Shown here piece after piece: positions 38,816-47,238 of a stretch of 64,000 nt of DNA (position 1 is the stretch's first letter; each line of letters starts with the position of its first letter). The translations under genes and the position numbers were made by a program. The DNA comes from Belliella pelovolcani (GTDB lineage Bacteria > Bacteroidota > Bacteroidia > Cytophagales > Cyclobacteriaceae): assembly GCF_900156785.1 (NCBI RefSeq), contig NZ_FTOP01000017.1:1-64000 (forward strand), given 5' to 3'. Under the pieces are notes generated by a model. It was not told the DNA's origin. It did not search any database and saw only the letters and a program-made list of their open reading frames with translations.

Positions 38816-38847
38816 TTGATATTATTGAGAATTAGGCAGTACCTTTG
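38816..38847 (+). promoter_or_regulatory. Promoter of the SAM-riboswitch/metH/metF unit
   Basis: TTG (38816-38818), a 21-bp spacer and TACCTTTG (38840-38847) match the Bacteroidota consensus exactly. The predicted start is at about 38851-38853, where the first strand of the riboswitch P1 helix begins, so the aptamer would be at the very 5' end of the mRNA. Confidence 0.65.
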
Positions 38848-38852
38848 GACTT

Positions 38853-38954
38853 GCTTATCGAGAAAGACCGAGGGAAGGGCCCTGCGACGTCTTAGCAACC
38901 TGAATCAACAAGGTGCTAACTCCCATTCTGAAATTAGTTCAGAAAAAGATGAGC
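38853..38954 (+). ncRNA. SAM-I (S-box) riboswitch
   Basis: The aptamer shows the S-box core in order: CTTATCGAGA, GAGGGAAGGGCCC, GCAACC, AAGGTGCTAACTCC and the closing GATGAG. P1 pairs 38853-38859 with 38948-38954 (one G-U). It binds S-adenosylmethionine and represses methionine synthesis genes; here it lies before metH. No strong intrinsic terminator with a U tail follows. Instead, ATTCAAAAA (38965-38973) can pair with TTTTTGAAT (39003-39011) close to the metH ATG at 39026, so control may act on translation. That last point is inference. Confidence 0.93.
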
Positions 38955-39025
38955 GGTAGATTAGATTCAAAAATCTTTTTTCCCGGTTCTTGCTCGCATA
39001 AGTTTTTGAATATATAGCGACAGAC

Positions 39026-40069
39026 ATGAATAGAACCGAGTTACTTCTTAGCCAATCACATAAAAGAATCCTTATCCTAGACGGAGCCATGGGCACCATG
39101 ATTCAGCGATACAAGCTTACTGAAGAGGATTTCAGAACTCCTGAGTTGAGAAATCACCCAAAACCCCTCAAAGGTAACAACGATTTACTTTCACTCAGCC
39201 GACCTGATATCATCAAAGCCATTCATGCAGCATACCTAGAAGTAGGAGCAGATATCATCGAGACGAATACCTTTAGTGGGACTACAATTGCTCAGGCTGA
39301 TTATGGTTTAGAGCATTTAGCATATCAGATCAATTATGAATCTGCGAAGCTAGCCAAAGAGGTGGCGTTGGAATATTCTGAAAAGACCCCTGAGCAACCA
39401 AGATTTGTCGCTGGCGCTGTAGGACCGACCAATAGGACGGCTTCTATATCCCCAGATGTCAACGACCCAGGATATCGTGCTGTGACTTTTGATGAGCTAT
39501 CAGTTGCTTACAAGCAGCAAGTGGAGGGTCTCCTTGATGGAGGTGCTGATATCATTTTAGTAGAGACCATATTTGATACGCTGAACGCCAAAGCAGCGAT
39601 ATATGCTATTCAGGAGGTTTTTGAAGAGAAGGGTTTGCCACTAGATCCTAAGGAAGGAGGAATTCCAGTGATGATATCAGGTACGATCACTGATGCATCC
39701 GGTAGGACATTGTCAGGGCAGACTACGGAGGCATTTTTGATATCTGTATCCCATATACCCCTATTCAGTGTGGGTTTGAATTGTGCACTCGGAGCCAAAG
39801 AATTGCGGCCTTATTTGAAAGTCCTTTCAGAAAACGCACCTTTTAATGTCAGTGCTTACCCTAATGCAGGATTGCCTAATGAGTTTGGTCAATATGATCA
39901 AGATGCAGCAGAGATGTCGGGTCAGGTGGAGGAGTTTCTCAAAGATGGTTTGATCAATATACTGGGAGGGTGTTGTGGAACTACACCAGACCATATTGCT
40001 GCTTTGGCTAAGACAGCAGCAAAGTATAGTCCAAGGAAATTAGAATTTGTAAACGATTCAGATGAGTAA
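39026..40069 (+). CDS. metH: Methionine synthase, homocysteine-binding module (split MetH, N-terminal part)
   Basis: A 347-residue stand-alone homocysteine S-methyltransferase domain equal to the first module of Met[12 protein letters not shown] marks the N-terminus. The zinc-binding cysteines are present: one in GLNCALG and the pair in [10 protein letters not shown]. It ends just where the pterin module would start in full-length MetH, and the next gene, which encodes the remaining modules, overlaps it by 8 bp. Together they should form a two-subunit cobalamin-dependent methionine synthase that methylates homocysteine. It could be a sequencing frameshift, but each part has clean ends and its own start, so a natural split is favoured. 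Confidence 0.92.
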   Translation: MNRTELLLSQSHKRILILDGAMGTMIQRYKLTEEDFRTPELRNHPKPLKGNNDLLSLSRPDIIKAIHAAYLEVGADIIETNTFSGTTIAQADYGLEHLAYQINYESAKLAKEVALEYSEKTPEQPRFVAGAVGPTNRTASISPDVNDPGYRAVTFDELSVAYKQQVEGLLDGGADIILVETIFDTLNAKAAIYAIQEVFEEKGLPLDPKEGGIPVMISGTITDASGRTLSGQTTEAFLISVSHIPLFSVGLNCALGAKELRPYLKVLSENAPFNVSAYPNAGLPNEFGQYDQDAAEMSGQVEEFLKDGLINILGGCCGTTPDHIAALAKTAAKYSPRKLEFVNDSDE

Positions 40070-42758
40070 AATCAAAAATATAGATGTGATGAAGCTTTCG
40101 GGGTTGGAGCCTTTGGTTTTTACACCTGAAATCAACTTTGTCAATATAGGAGAGCGAACTAATGTCACAGGGTCTAAGAAATTTGCCAGATTAATTCTCA
40201 ATGGGCAATATGATGAGGCACTGGATGTGGCATTAGAGCAAGTTCGTGGAGGAGCGCAGGTATTGGATGTGTGTATGGATGAGGGGATGCTGGATGGCGT
40301 AGCAGCGATGCAAAAGTACCTCAACCTGATTGCTTCTGAGCCTGAGATCAGTCGAATTCCTATCATGATCGATAGTAGTCGCTGGGAGATTATTCTGGCT
40401 GGGCTGAAGTGTATTCAGGGCAAGGGGATTGTCAATTCAATCAGTTTGAAAAATGGAGAGGCTGAATTTATCCATCAGGCCAAGACCATCAAGAAATTTG
40501 GTGCAGCAGTAGTTGTGATGGCTTTTGATGAAGTAGGGCAGGCGGATACCTATCAGCGAAGGATCGATATCTGCAAGCGTAGCTATGATATATTAGTTCA
40601 ACAGGTGAAATTCAATCCTCAGGATATCATCTTTGACCCCAATATTTTTCCTGTAGCCACAGGAATGGATGAGCATAGAAAAAACGCTTTGGACTTTTTT
40701 CATGCTACGCAGTGGATCAAGCAAAACCTCCCAGGTGCCAAAGTCAGCGGGGGAGTGAGTAATGTGAGTTTTTCTTTTAGGGGAAATAATCCTGTGAGGG
40801 AAGCCATGCATGCGGCTTTTCTCTATCATGCCATCAAGCATGGTATGGATATGGGAATTGTCAACCCAACCATGTTAGAAGTCTATGATGATATCCCAAA
40901 AGACTTGCTTCAAAAAGTAGAAGATGTACTTTTTGATAGGCATGATTCGGCTACAGAAGATTTATTGGAATTTGCAGAGACGGTCAAGGCTTCAGATAAG
41001 AAAGAGGCTGCGGCTGAGCTATGGAGAGAAGAACCCGTTGCTAATCGAATCGAACATGCTTTGGTCAAAGGAATCATTGACTACATCATCGAAGATACAG
41101 AAGCAGCTAGGATTGAACTCAAAAATCCGCTCAAAGTCATTGAAGGGCCTCTTATGGATGGGATGAATGTGGTGGGGGATCTTTTTGGAGAAGGTAAGAT
41201 GTTTCTGCCGCAGGTAGTGAAATCTGCCAGGGTGATGAAAAAGGCCGTAGCTTACCTAGAGCCTTTTATGCCAAAAGTAGGAGATGTGGATTACAATGAA
41301 GAGCAATGTAGCATCAAGAAGATACTTTTGGCCACTGTGAAAGGTGATGTGCATGATATTGGCAAAAACATAGTGGGTGTAGTACTCGCTTGTAATAGTT
41401 ATCAAATCATCGACCTAGGTGTGATGGTTGATGCGCAAAAGATCATCGATGAAGCGGTCAAGAATAAAGTTGACATTATAGGATTGAGTGGTCTGATCAC
41501 ACCGTCTTTGGACGAGATGGTTCATGTAGCTGCTGAGATGGAGCGACAAGGCCTTCAAATTCCATTGCTCATAGGTGGGGCTACGACTTCGAGAATTCAC
41601 ACAGCTGTCAAAATTGATCCCGTGTATTCTGGAACAGTGATTCATGTAACGGATGCATCCAAATCTGTCCCCATAGCAGGTGAGTCCATCTCTGAAGAGA
41701 CCAAAGAAGCTTATCATAAGCAAATCAAGGAAACGTATAGACAACTAAGAATCGAGCACGAAGCCAAACAGCAAGTGAAGCAAATGGCAACGTATGAAGA
41801 AGCCAAAGCTAATCCAGTATTTATTGATTGGGAGCATTACCAGCCTGTGGTGCCATCTCAACTTGGAACTACTGTATTGGAAGATTTGGACCTGAATATT
41901 TTGAGGCAATACATCGATTGGACGCCTTTCTTCAGCACCTGGATGCTTTCGGGCAAATACCCTAAAATCCTCCAAGATGAAGTTGTAGGTCAAGAAGCAC
42001 AGCGACTTTTCAAAGAGGCCAATGACATGCTGGATCAAATCATTGCTGAGAAATGGCTTCAAGCCAAGGCAGTAGTGGGATTATTCCCTGTGGACCGTGT
42101 AGAAGATGACTTGGTACTTCCAGATCAGGGTGTGAGTTTTCATTTCTTGAGACAGCAAGGCAAGAAAGGTAAAGGTGTACCTAATCGTTCCTTAGCTGAT
42201 TATATTCACCCTGATCAAACAGATTATCTAGGAGGCTTCGCAGTGACTGCTGGCTGGGGGATAGAGTCCAAGCTGAAAGAGTTTCAAGACAAAGGAGACG
42301 ATTACAATGACATCATGCTCAAAGCGCTTGCGGATCGACTTGCCGAAGCGGGAGCAGAATACCTGCATGAGTTGGTGAGAAAGCAATTATGGGGCTATGC
42401 TCAGGATGAAAATTTGGATAATGATGCACTGATCAAGGAAACGTATACAGGTATCAGACCTGCGCCAGGGTACCCTGCCTGTCCAGAACATAGTGAGAAG
42501 CGGACGCTCTTCGACTTGTTGCAAGTAGAAGAAAGCATAGGAATCACTTTGACGGATAGTTTTGCCATGTACCCTACCTCTTCGGTAAGTGGGTTTTACT
42601 TCGGGCATCCTGAAAGTAAGTATTTTGGATTGGGCAAAATCGGAGAAGATCAAGTAAAAGATTATGCTAGAAGAAAAGGTATCAGCCAAGAGCAAGCAGA
42701 AAAGTGGCTTTCTCCAAATCTAGCCTATTCACCATCATTCAATATTCAAGAGCCCTAG
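40062..42758 (+). CDS. metH: Methionine synthase, folate, cobalamin and reactivation modules (split MetH, C-terminal part)
   Basis: An 898-residue protein carrying modules 2-4 of MetH. The pterin-binding TIM barrel covers about 20-300 ([33 protein letters not shown]). The cobalamin cap and Rossmann domain span about 320-560, with the DVHDIGKN motif whose His ligates cobalt. The C-terminal SAM-dependent reactivation domain spans about 570-898 ([32 protein letters not shown]). It takes the methyl group from 5-methyl-THF, supplied by MetF encoded next, and passes it through methylcobalamin to homocysteine bound on the partner protein. Both parts are under the SAM-I riboswitch. Confidence 0.94.
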   Translation: MSKIKNIDVMKLSGLEPLVFTPEINFVNIGERTNVTGSKKFARLILNGQYDEALDVALEQVRGGAQVLDVCMDEGMLDGVAAMQKYLNLIASEPEISRIPIMIDSSRWEIILAGLKCIQGKGIVNSISLKNGEAEFIHQAKTIKKFGAAVVVMAFDEVGQADTYQRRIDICKRSYDILVQQVKFNPQDIIFDPNIFPVATGMDEHRKNALDFFHATQWIKQNLPGAKVSGGVSNVSFSFRGNNPVREAMHAAFLYHAIKHGMDMGIVNPTMLEVYDDIPKDLLQKVEDVLFDRHDSATEDLLEFAETVKASDKKEAAAELWREEPVANRIEHALVKGIIDYIIEDTEAARIELKNPLKVIEGPLMDGMNVVGDLFGEGKMFLPQVVKSARVMKKAVAYLEPFMPKVGDVDYNEEQCSIKKILLATVKGDVHDIGKNIVGVVLACNSYQIIDLGVMVDAQKIIDEAVKNKVDIIGLSGLITPSLDEMVHVAAEMERQGLQIPLLIGGATTSRIHTAVKIDPVYSGTVIHVTDASKSVPIAGESISEETKEAYHKQIKETYRQLRIEHEAKQQVKQMATYEEAKANPVFIDWEHYQPVVPSQLGTTVLEDLDLNILRQYIDWTPFFSTWMLSGKYPKILQDEVVGQEAQRLFKEANDMLDQIIAEKWLQAKAVVGLFPVDRVEDDLVLPDQGVSFHFLRQQGKKGKGVPNRSLADYIHPDQTDYLGGFAVTAGWGIESKLKEFQDKGDDYNDIMLKALADRLAEAGAEYLHELVRKQLWGYAQDENLDNDALIKETYTGIRPAPGYPACPEHSEKRTLFDLLQVEESIGITLTDSFAMYPTSSVSGFYFGHPESKYFGLGKIGEDQVKDYARRKGISQEQAEKWLSPNLAYSPSFNIQEP

Positions 42759-42845
42759 GCATGAAATGTCCTCCAGCAAAGATTCTACTCAATTCAGCAA
42801 CATTAGATTCTTTGAAAGGGTGGCTTAAAGACAAAATATAAGAAA

Positions 42846-43799
42846 ATGAAAATTACAGAATATATCTCTCAAGCTGAAAAAACGCTTTTTTCTTTTGAGA
42901 TCCTCCCACCACTAAAGGGACAAAGTCTCAAGGATCTTTGTGAAGGAATAGAGCCTTTGATGGAGTTTCAACCCCCTTTTGTGGATGTGACCTATCATAG
43001 AGAAGAATTTATTTACAAAAAGCATCCAAATGGCCTGCTCGAAAAGGTCAGCACCAAAAAACGTCCGGGGACTGTGGGAATATGTGCTGCGATCATGAAT
43101 CGATTTCAGGTAGAAGCAGTACCACATTTATTGTGTGGGGGATTTACAAAGGAAGAGACAGAAAATGCCCTGATTGACCTCAACTTTATTGGTGTGCAGA
43201 ATGTATTGGCTTTGCGTGGAGATGCTCCCAAAAGTGAGAATAAGTTTGTGCCTGAGCCTGATGGGCATGCATTTACCAAGGACTTGGTAGCTCAGATTAT
43301 AGGGATGAATCAGGGGAAATACCTGCATGAAGAGACTGAAACAGGTTTTCAGACTGATTTCTGTGTGGGAGTAGCAGGCTACCCAGAGAAGCATTTCGAA
43401 GCACCAAGTTTGAAGTTTGACCTCAAGCATCTCAAAGAAAAGGTCGACGCAGGAGCCGAGTACATCGTTACGCAGATGTTTTTTGATAATGCAAAGTATT
43501 TTGATTTTGTCAAGAAAGTCAGGGATCTTGGAATTACTGTACCGATTATCCCAGGCCTAAAGCCTATCACAACTTTGGGGCAGATTACGATGTTGCCGAG
43601 AACTTTCTTCCTTGATTTGCCAGATGCATTGATGGACGAGTTAGAAAAATGCAAGACCAATGCAGATGTCAAGCAAGTCGGTATCGAATGGGCGATCCAA
43701 CAAAGTAAGGAGCTGATTACAGCGGGCACCCCATGTCTACACTACTACACCATGAGTAAGGCTGACGCGACTTATAAGATTGCTAAGGAAGTCTTCTAA
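42846..43799 (+). CDS. metF: 5,10-methylenetetrahydrofolate reductase
   Basis: A 317-residue flavoprotein that reduces methylene-THF to 5-methyl-THF for MetH. The conserved FSFEILPP start, VDVTYHREE, the LALRGDAP motif (substrate Asp), and GVAGYPEKH followed by QMFFDN match bacterial MetF. It is the last gene of the riboswitch-controlled methionine unit, 87 bp after metH. Its stop codon is directly adjacent to the tandem-repeat array, which would therefore form its 3' untranslated region. Confidence 0.95.
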   Translation: MKITEYISQAEKTLFSFEILPPLKGQSLKDLCEGIEPLMEFQPPFVDVTYHREEFIYKKHPNGLLEKVSTKKRPGTVGICAAIMNRFQVEAVPHLLCGGFTKEETENALIDLNFIGVQNVLALRGDAPKSENKFVPEPDGHAFTKDLVAQIIGMNQGKYLHEETETGFQTDFCVGVAGYPEKHFEAPSLKFDLKHLKEKVDAGAEYIVTQMFFDNAKYFDFVKKVRDLGITVPIIPGLKPITTLGQITMLPRTFFLDLPDALMDELEKCKTNADVKQVGIEWAIQQSKELITAGTPCLHYYTMSKADATYKIAKEVF

Positions 43800-45109
43800 A
43801 AACCTTTGAGGTCTTTATTTATTCCATGCTTATTCACTTAAATTTATTTGAGACCTCGAAGGTTTGAATTAGCTGTGCCAAACCCTAGAGGTTCTTTGAA
43901 ACCTCAAGGGTTGCCCAAGTAACCTTTGAGGTCTTTATTTATTCCATGCATATTCACTTAAATTTATTTGAGACCTTGAAGGTTTAAATTTATCATGCCA
44001 AACCCTCGAGGTTTTTTGAAACCTCAAGGGTTGCCCAAGTAACCTTTGAGGTCTTTAAAATTCATGTTTACTCACTTGAATTTATTTGAGACCTCGAAGG
44101 TTTAAATTTATCATGCCAAACCCTCGAGGTTTTTTGAAACCTCAAGGGTTGCCCAAGTAACCTTTGAGGTCTTTATTTATTCCATGTTTATTCACTTAAA
44201 TTTATTTGAGACCTCGAAGGTTTGAATTAGCTTTACCAAACCCTCGAGGTTTTTTGAAACCTCAAGGGTTGCCCAAGTAACCTTTGAGGTCTTTATTTAT
44301 TCCATGCTTACTCACTTGAATTTATTTGAGACCTCGAAGGTTTGAATTAGCTGTACCAAACCCTCGAGGTTTTTTGAAACCTCAAGGGTTGCCAAGTAAC
44401 CTTTGAGGTCTTTATTTATTCCATGCATATTCACTTAAATTTATTTGAGACCTCGAAGGTTTGAATTAGCTGTGCCAAACCCTCGAGGTTCTTTGAAACC
44501 TCAAGGGTTGCCCAAGTAACCTTTGAGGTCTTTATTTATTCCATGCTTATTCACTTAAATTTATTTGAGACCTCGAAGGTTTGAATTAGCTGTGTCAAAC
44601 CCTCGAGGTTTTTTGAAACCTCAAGGGTTACCCAAGTAACCTTTGAGGTCTTTATTTATTCCATGCATATTCACTTAAATTTATTTGAGACATCGAAGGT
44701 TTAAATTTATCATGCCAAACCCTCGAGGTTTTTTGAAACCTCAAGGGTTGCCCTAATAACCTTTGAGGTCTTTATTTATTCCATGCTTACTCACTTGAAT
44801 TTATTTGAGACCTCGAAGGTTTGAATTAGCTGTGCCAAACCCTCGAGGTTCTTTGAAACCTCAAGGGTTGCCCAAGTAACCTTTGAGGTCTTTATTTATT
44901 CCAATCATATTCACTTAAATTTATTTGAGACCTCGAAGGTTTAAATTTATCATGCCAAACCCTCGAGGTTTTTTGAAACCTCAAGGGTTGCCCTAATAAC
45001 CTTTGAGGTCTTTATTTATTCCATGCTTACTCACTTGAATTTATTTGAGACCTCGAAGGTTTAAATTTATCATGCCAAACCCTCGAGGTTCTTTGAAACC
45101 TCAAGGGTT
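43800..45109. repeat. Tandem array of eleven ~120-bp double-hairpin repeats
   Basis: Copies begin at 43801, 43921, 44041, 44159, 44279, 44398, 44518, 44638, 44758, 44878 and 44998 (118-120 bp; the last is cut at 45109). Each unit has two inverted pairs. AACCTTTGAGGTCT pairs with AGACCTCGAAGGTT across about 37 bases, and AACCCTCGAGGTTT pairs with AAACCTCAAGGGTT across a few bases. The arms of both pairs are themselves related (AACC-N3-GAGGT). Copies fall into two subtypes in the linker (GAATTAGCTGTGCC or AAATTTATCATGCC). There is no CRISPR-like unique spacer and no coding frame through the array. Function is unknown; it resembles amplified REP/BIME-type palindromic DNA. Confidence 0.95.
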
Positions 45110-45161
45110 AATAATTACACAAAAATTTGTTCCTCCAGACCTCTCAGCCTATCTTCAAGGT

Positions 45162-46010
45162 ATGATTAAACTGATAGAGTGTCCTAGGGATGCCATGCAA
45201 GGGCTTCCTCAATTCATCGATACCGCCATCAAGGCAGCTTATATCAACCAATTACTTCAAGTAGGATTTGATACCATAGATTTTGGGAGTTTTGTAAGCC
45301 CAAAAGCAATTCCTCAGATGCGTGATACCGCAGAGGTACTTGAACTCTTGGATCTTTTTGAGAGCAAATCAAAGCTTCTTGCGATAGTTGCCAATACTAG
45401 AGGAGCCGAGGATGCTTTGCAGTTTGAGCAGATTGATTATCTCGGTTTTCCGCTTTCTGTATCTGAGACTTTCCAGCAGCGCAATACCAATAAGTCTATT
45501 CAAGAGGCTCTAAGTACAGTGGAAGAAATCCAAAACCTTGCAGAAGTCAAAGGTAAGACACTTGTGACCTACCTCAGCATGGGCTTTGGTAACCCTTATG
45601 GTGACCCTTATTCCCCAGAGTTGATCGCTGATTTTGTTAAACAACTAGATGAGCTGGGTATCAAAATTATCTCTTTTGCTGATACTGTGGGTACAGCCAG
45701 TCCAGCATTGATTAGCAGCCTTTTTGAAATTAATATCCAAGCTTATCCACACATTGAGTTTGGTGCGCACCTACATACCAAACCGGATGAATTGGAACCC
45801 AAGATCAAGGCAGCGATCAAGGCAGGTTGCCTGAGGTTTGACGGGGCAATCAAAGGCTATGGCGGTTGTCCAATGGCCAAAGATGACTTGGTAGGAAATG
45901 TAGCTACAGAATCTCTGATCAAAATTCTTGAAAAATGTGGTAGAACTCCAGCCTTGAATATGATGGAGTTCAACGAAGCAATGAAATTAGCCAATGTCGT
46001 TTTTGCCTAG
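45162..46010 (+). CDS. Hydroxymethylglutaryl-CoA lyase
   Basis: A 282-residue HMG-CoA lyase that splits HMG-CoA into acetoacetate and acetyl-CoA, the last step of leucine breakdown. CPRDAMQG holds the catalytic Arg/Asp pair, GAHLHTKP the metal-binding His residues, and GYGGCPMAKDDLVGNVATE the active-site Cys loop. The ATG at 45162, preceded by AAGG, gives the family's usual length. An upstream in-frame ATG at 45045 would translate the end of the repeat array and is rejected. The 52 bp between the array and the ATG hold no consensus promoter, so the gene may depend on read-through from metF. Confidence 0.92.
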   Translation: MIKLIECPRDAMQGLPQFIDTAIKAAYINQLLQVGFDTIDFGSFVSPKAIPQMRDTAEVLELLDLFESKSKLLAIVANTRGAEDALQFEQIDYLGFPLSVSETFQQRNTNKSIQEALSTVEEIQNLAEVKGKTLVTYLSMGFGNPYGDPYSPELIADFVKQLDELGIKIISFADTVGTASPALISSLFEINIQAYPHIEFGAHLHTKPDELEPKIKAAIKAGCLRFDGAIKGYGGCPMAKDDLVGNVATESLIKILEKCGRTPALNMMEFNEAMKLANVVFA

Positions 46011-46088
46011 TTGAGAATCTAATTTCACCGTTGATATGAATCTTTTTGTTTGTGGATGAACTCCCTTATACTTTCGGGTTCTTAAGTA

Positions 46089-46373
46089 GGGCTTGCTGAA
46101 AAAGTCTCAGGTATGCCAGATTCAAAGCGGGCGAATGAAGATGTATGCTTATACTTCGATTGAGCCCAATGAAGAACCTGTCAAGTTGCCAGGCAGGGAT
46201 GGTATGCCTGAGACTAGCCTGAAAATTTCGAGTTTTGAAATTTTCAAGAGCACGCAAATCAAGCTATATCATTGAATAAACTTGCACTTGCTTAAAAAGA
46301 AAACACTTGTTAAACGGGGTTTTCTTCAAAATTTAAAGAATTTATTCTCCAATTGGCGTTTTTCAGCACGCCC
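46089..46373. mobile_element. MITE-like element or internally deleted IS remnant (285 bp)
   Basis: The ends are GGGCTTGCTGAAAAA and TTTTTCAGCACGCCC, terminal inverted repeats matching at 14 of 15 positions. They are flanked by an exact 6-bp direct repeat TAAGTA (46083-46088 and 46374-46379), a likely target-site duplication. Inside, AGTCTCAGG (46103-46111) and CCTGAGACT (46207-46215) form a subterminal inverted repeat, and GGTATGCC occurs twice. No transposase can be encoded, so it would need one supplied elsewhere. The IS family cannot be fixed from these ends alone. The insertion lies five bases before the PepSY gene ATG. The remainder of the gap 46011-46383 is the short 3' region of the HMG-CoA lyase gene. 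Confidence 0.75.
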
Positions 46374-46383
46374 TAAGTAGAAA

Positions 46384-46947
46384 ATGCCAAAAATCAATCA
46401 ACTAGTCACCCAAACCAGAATCTCTCGCAGGCTACACAAGTGGTTTGGTGTGCCTATTGCTGTTTTTTTGATTTTAGTTTCCGTGACAGCGATTATGTTG
46501 GCTTGGAAGAAAGAAATGCGCCTCATTCCAACGAGTCAAAAGACAAGAGTCGCGGAAGGTGCTAGCTGGATACCTGTAGAACAAATCATTGTAGCAGCGA
46601 CCACTCATATGAAAGACAGTGTGGGTAAGAGCTATGAAATAGATCGGGTAGATATCCGGCCAGATAAGGGAATTGCCAAGGTGGTATTTAAGAGGCATTT
46701 TACAGAAATCCAAGTGGATGGCTTATCAGGTGAGATCCTCTCGGTCAGTCAGCGCAACTCTGACCTGATAGAAAAAATCCATGATGGCAGTATTTTGGAC
46801 TTTATCTTTGGAAGAGATGGGGGCGTGAAGCATATCTACTCCACAGTCACCTCAATATTTTTGATACTGCTATGTGTCACAGGCTTGCTGCTATGGTACA
46901 ACCCAAAAGCAATAAAGAAAGAAAAAGCGAGGAGAATAGAACGCTGA
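46384..46947 (+). CDS. PepSY-associated transmembrane protein
   Basis: A 187-residue inner-membrane protein. TM1 (about 22-42) follows RRLHKWFGV, and TM2 (about 155-175) contains [23 protein letters not shown]; a PepSY-like periplasmic domain lies between (about 60-130, including EIQVDGLSGEILSV). This is the short form of the PepSY_TM family, often linked to iron or flavin reduction at the membrane. His residues at both helix ends could bind heme, which is inference. The MITE-like element has replaced its upstream region, so the original promoter and RBS may be disrupted. Confidence 0.8.
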   Translation: MPKINQLVTQTRISRRLHKWFGVPIAVFLILVSVTAIMLAWKKEMRLIPTSQKTRVAEGASWIPVEQIIVAATTHMKDSVGKSYEIDRVDIRPDKGIAKVVFKRHFTEIQVDGLSGEILSVSQRNSDLIEKIHDGSILDFIFGRDGGVKHIYSTVTSIFLILLCVTGLLLWYNPKAIKKEKARRIER

Positions 46948-47008
46948 TAACGCTGATCTAGCGGATTCACACTGATAGTGATTTTTGCAAACGTAGCGTT
47001 TTAAATCT

Positions 47009-47128
47009 GTCAGACGGTTCTAAACCGTCAGACAAATAGACGATACCCGATACCCGTCAGACGGTTCCAATCCGTCAGACGGGTAGAGCGTTAATCCTAT
47101 AATACGGTTCCAAACCGTCAGACGGGTA
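47009..47128. repeat. Three related palindromic repeats (GTCAGACGGTT type)
   Basis: Units at 47009-47033, 47051-47085 and 47104-47128 share ACGGTT-N3-AACCGT or close variants flanked by GTCAGAC. The second is bounded by perfect 8-bp arms TACCCGTC and GACGGGTA. They fill the gap between the PepSY and Na/Pi genes and resemble dispersed REP-like palindromes. Confidence 0.65.
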
Positions 47129-47238
47129 GGTATGGATAAACCTGTGAACATCCGCCTTATCCCTTTCATCAGTGCTCTATCAGGCTTGCTTATTTGGGAA
47201 GATTCTCCCTATCTTAGTTTTCAGCATCATTGAGCACT

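Noticed and set aside
43800-45109. CRISPR array
   Set aside because: The whole ~120-bp unit is repeated, linkers fall into just two subtypes and there are no unique spacers or cas genes.
45045-45161. N-terminal extension of HMG-CoA lyase (39 extra codons)
   Set aside because: The extension translates the end of the tandem repeat and has no family support; the ATG at 45162 has an AAGG upstream and gives the normal length.
46066-46275. Two short open frames (63 and 60 codons) inside the MITE-like element
   Set aside because: They overlap the terminal inverted repeat on opposite strands, have no recognisable domain and look like chance frames.
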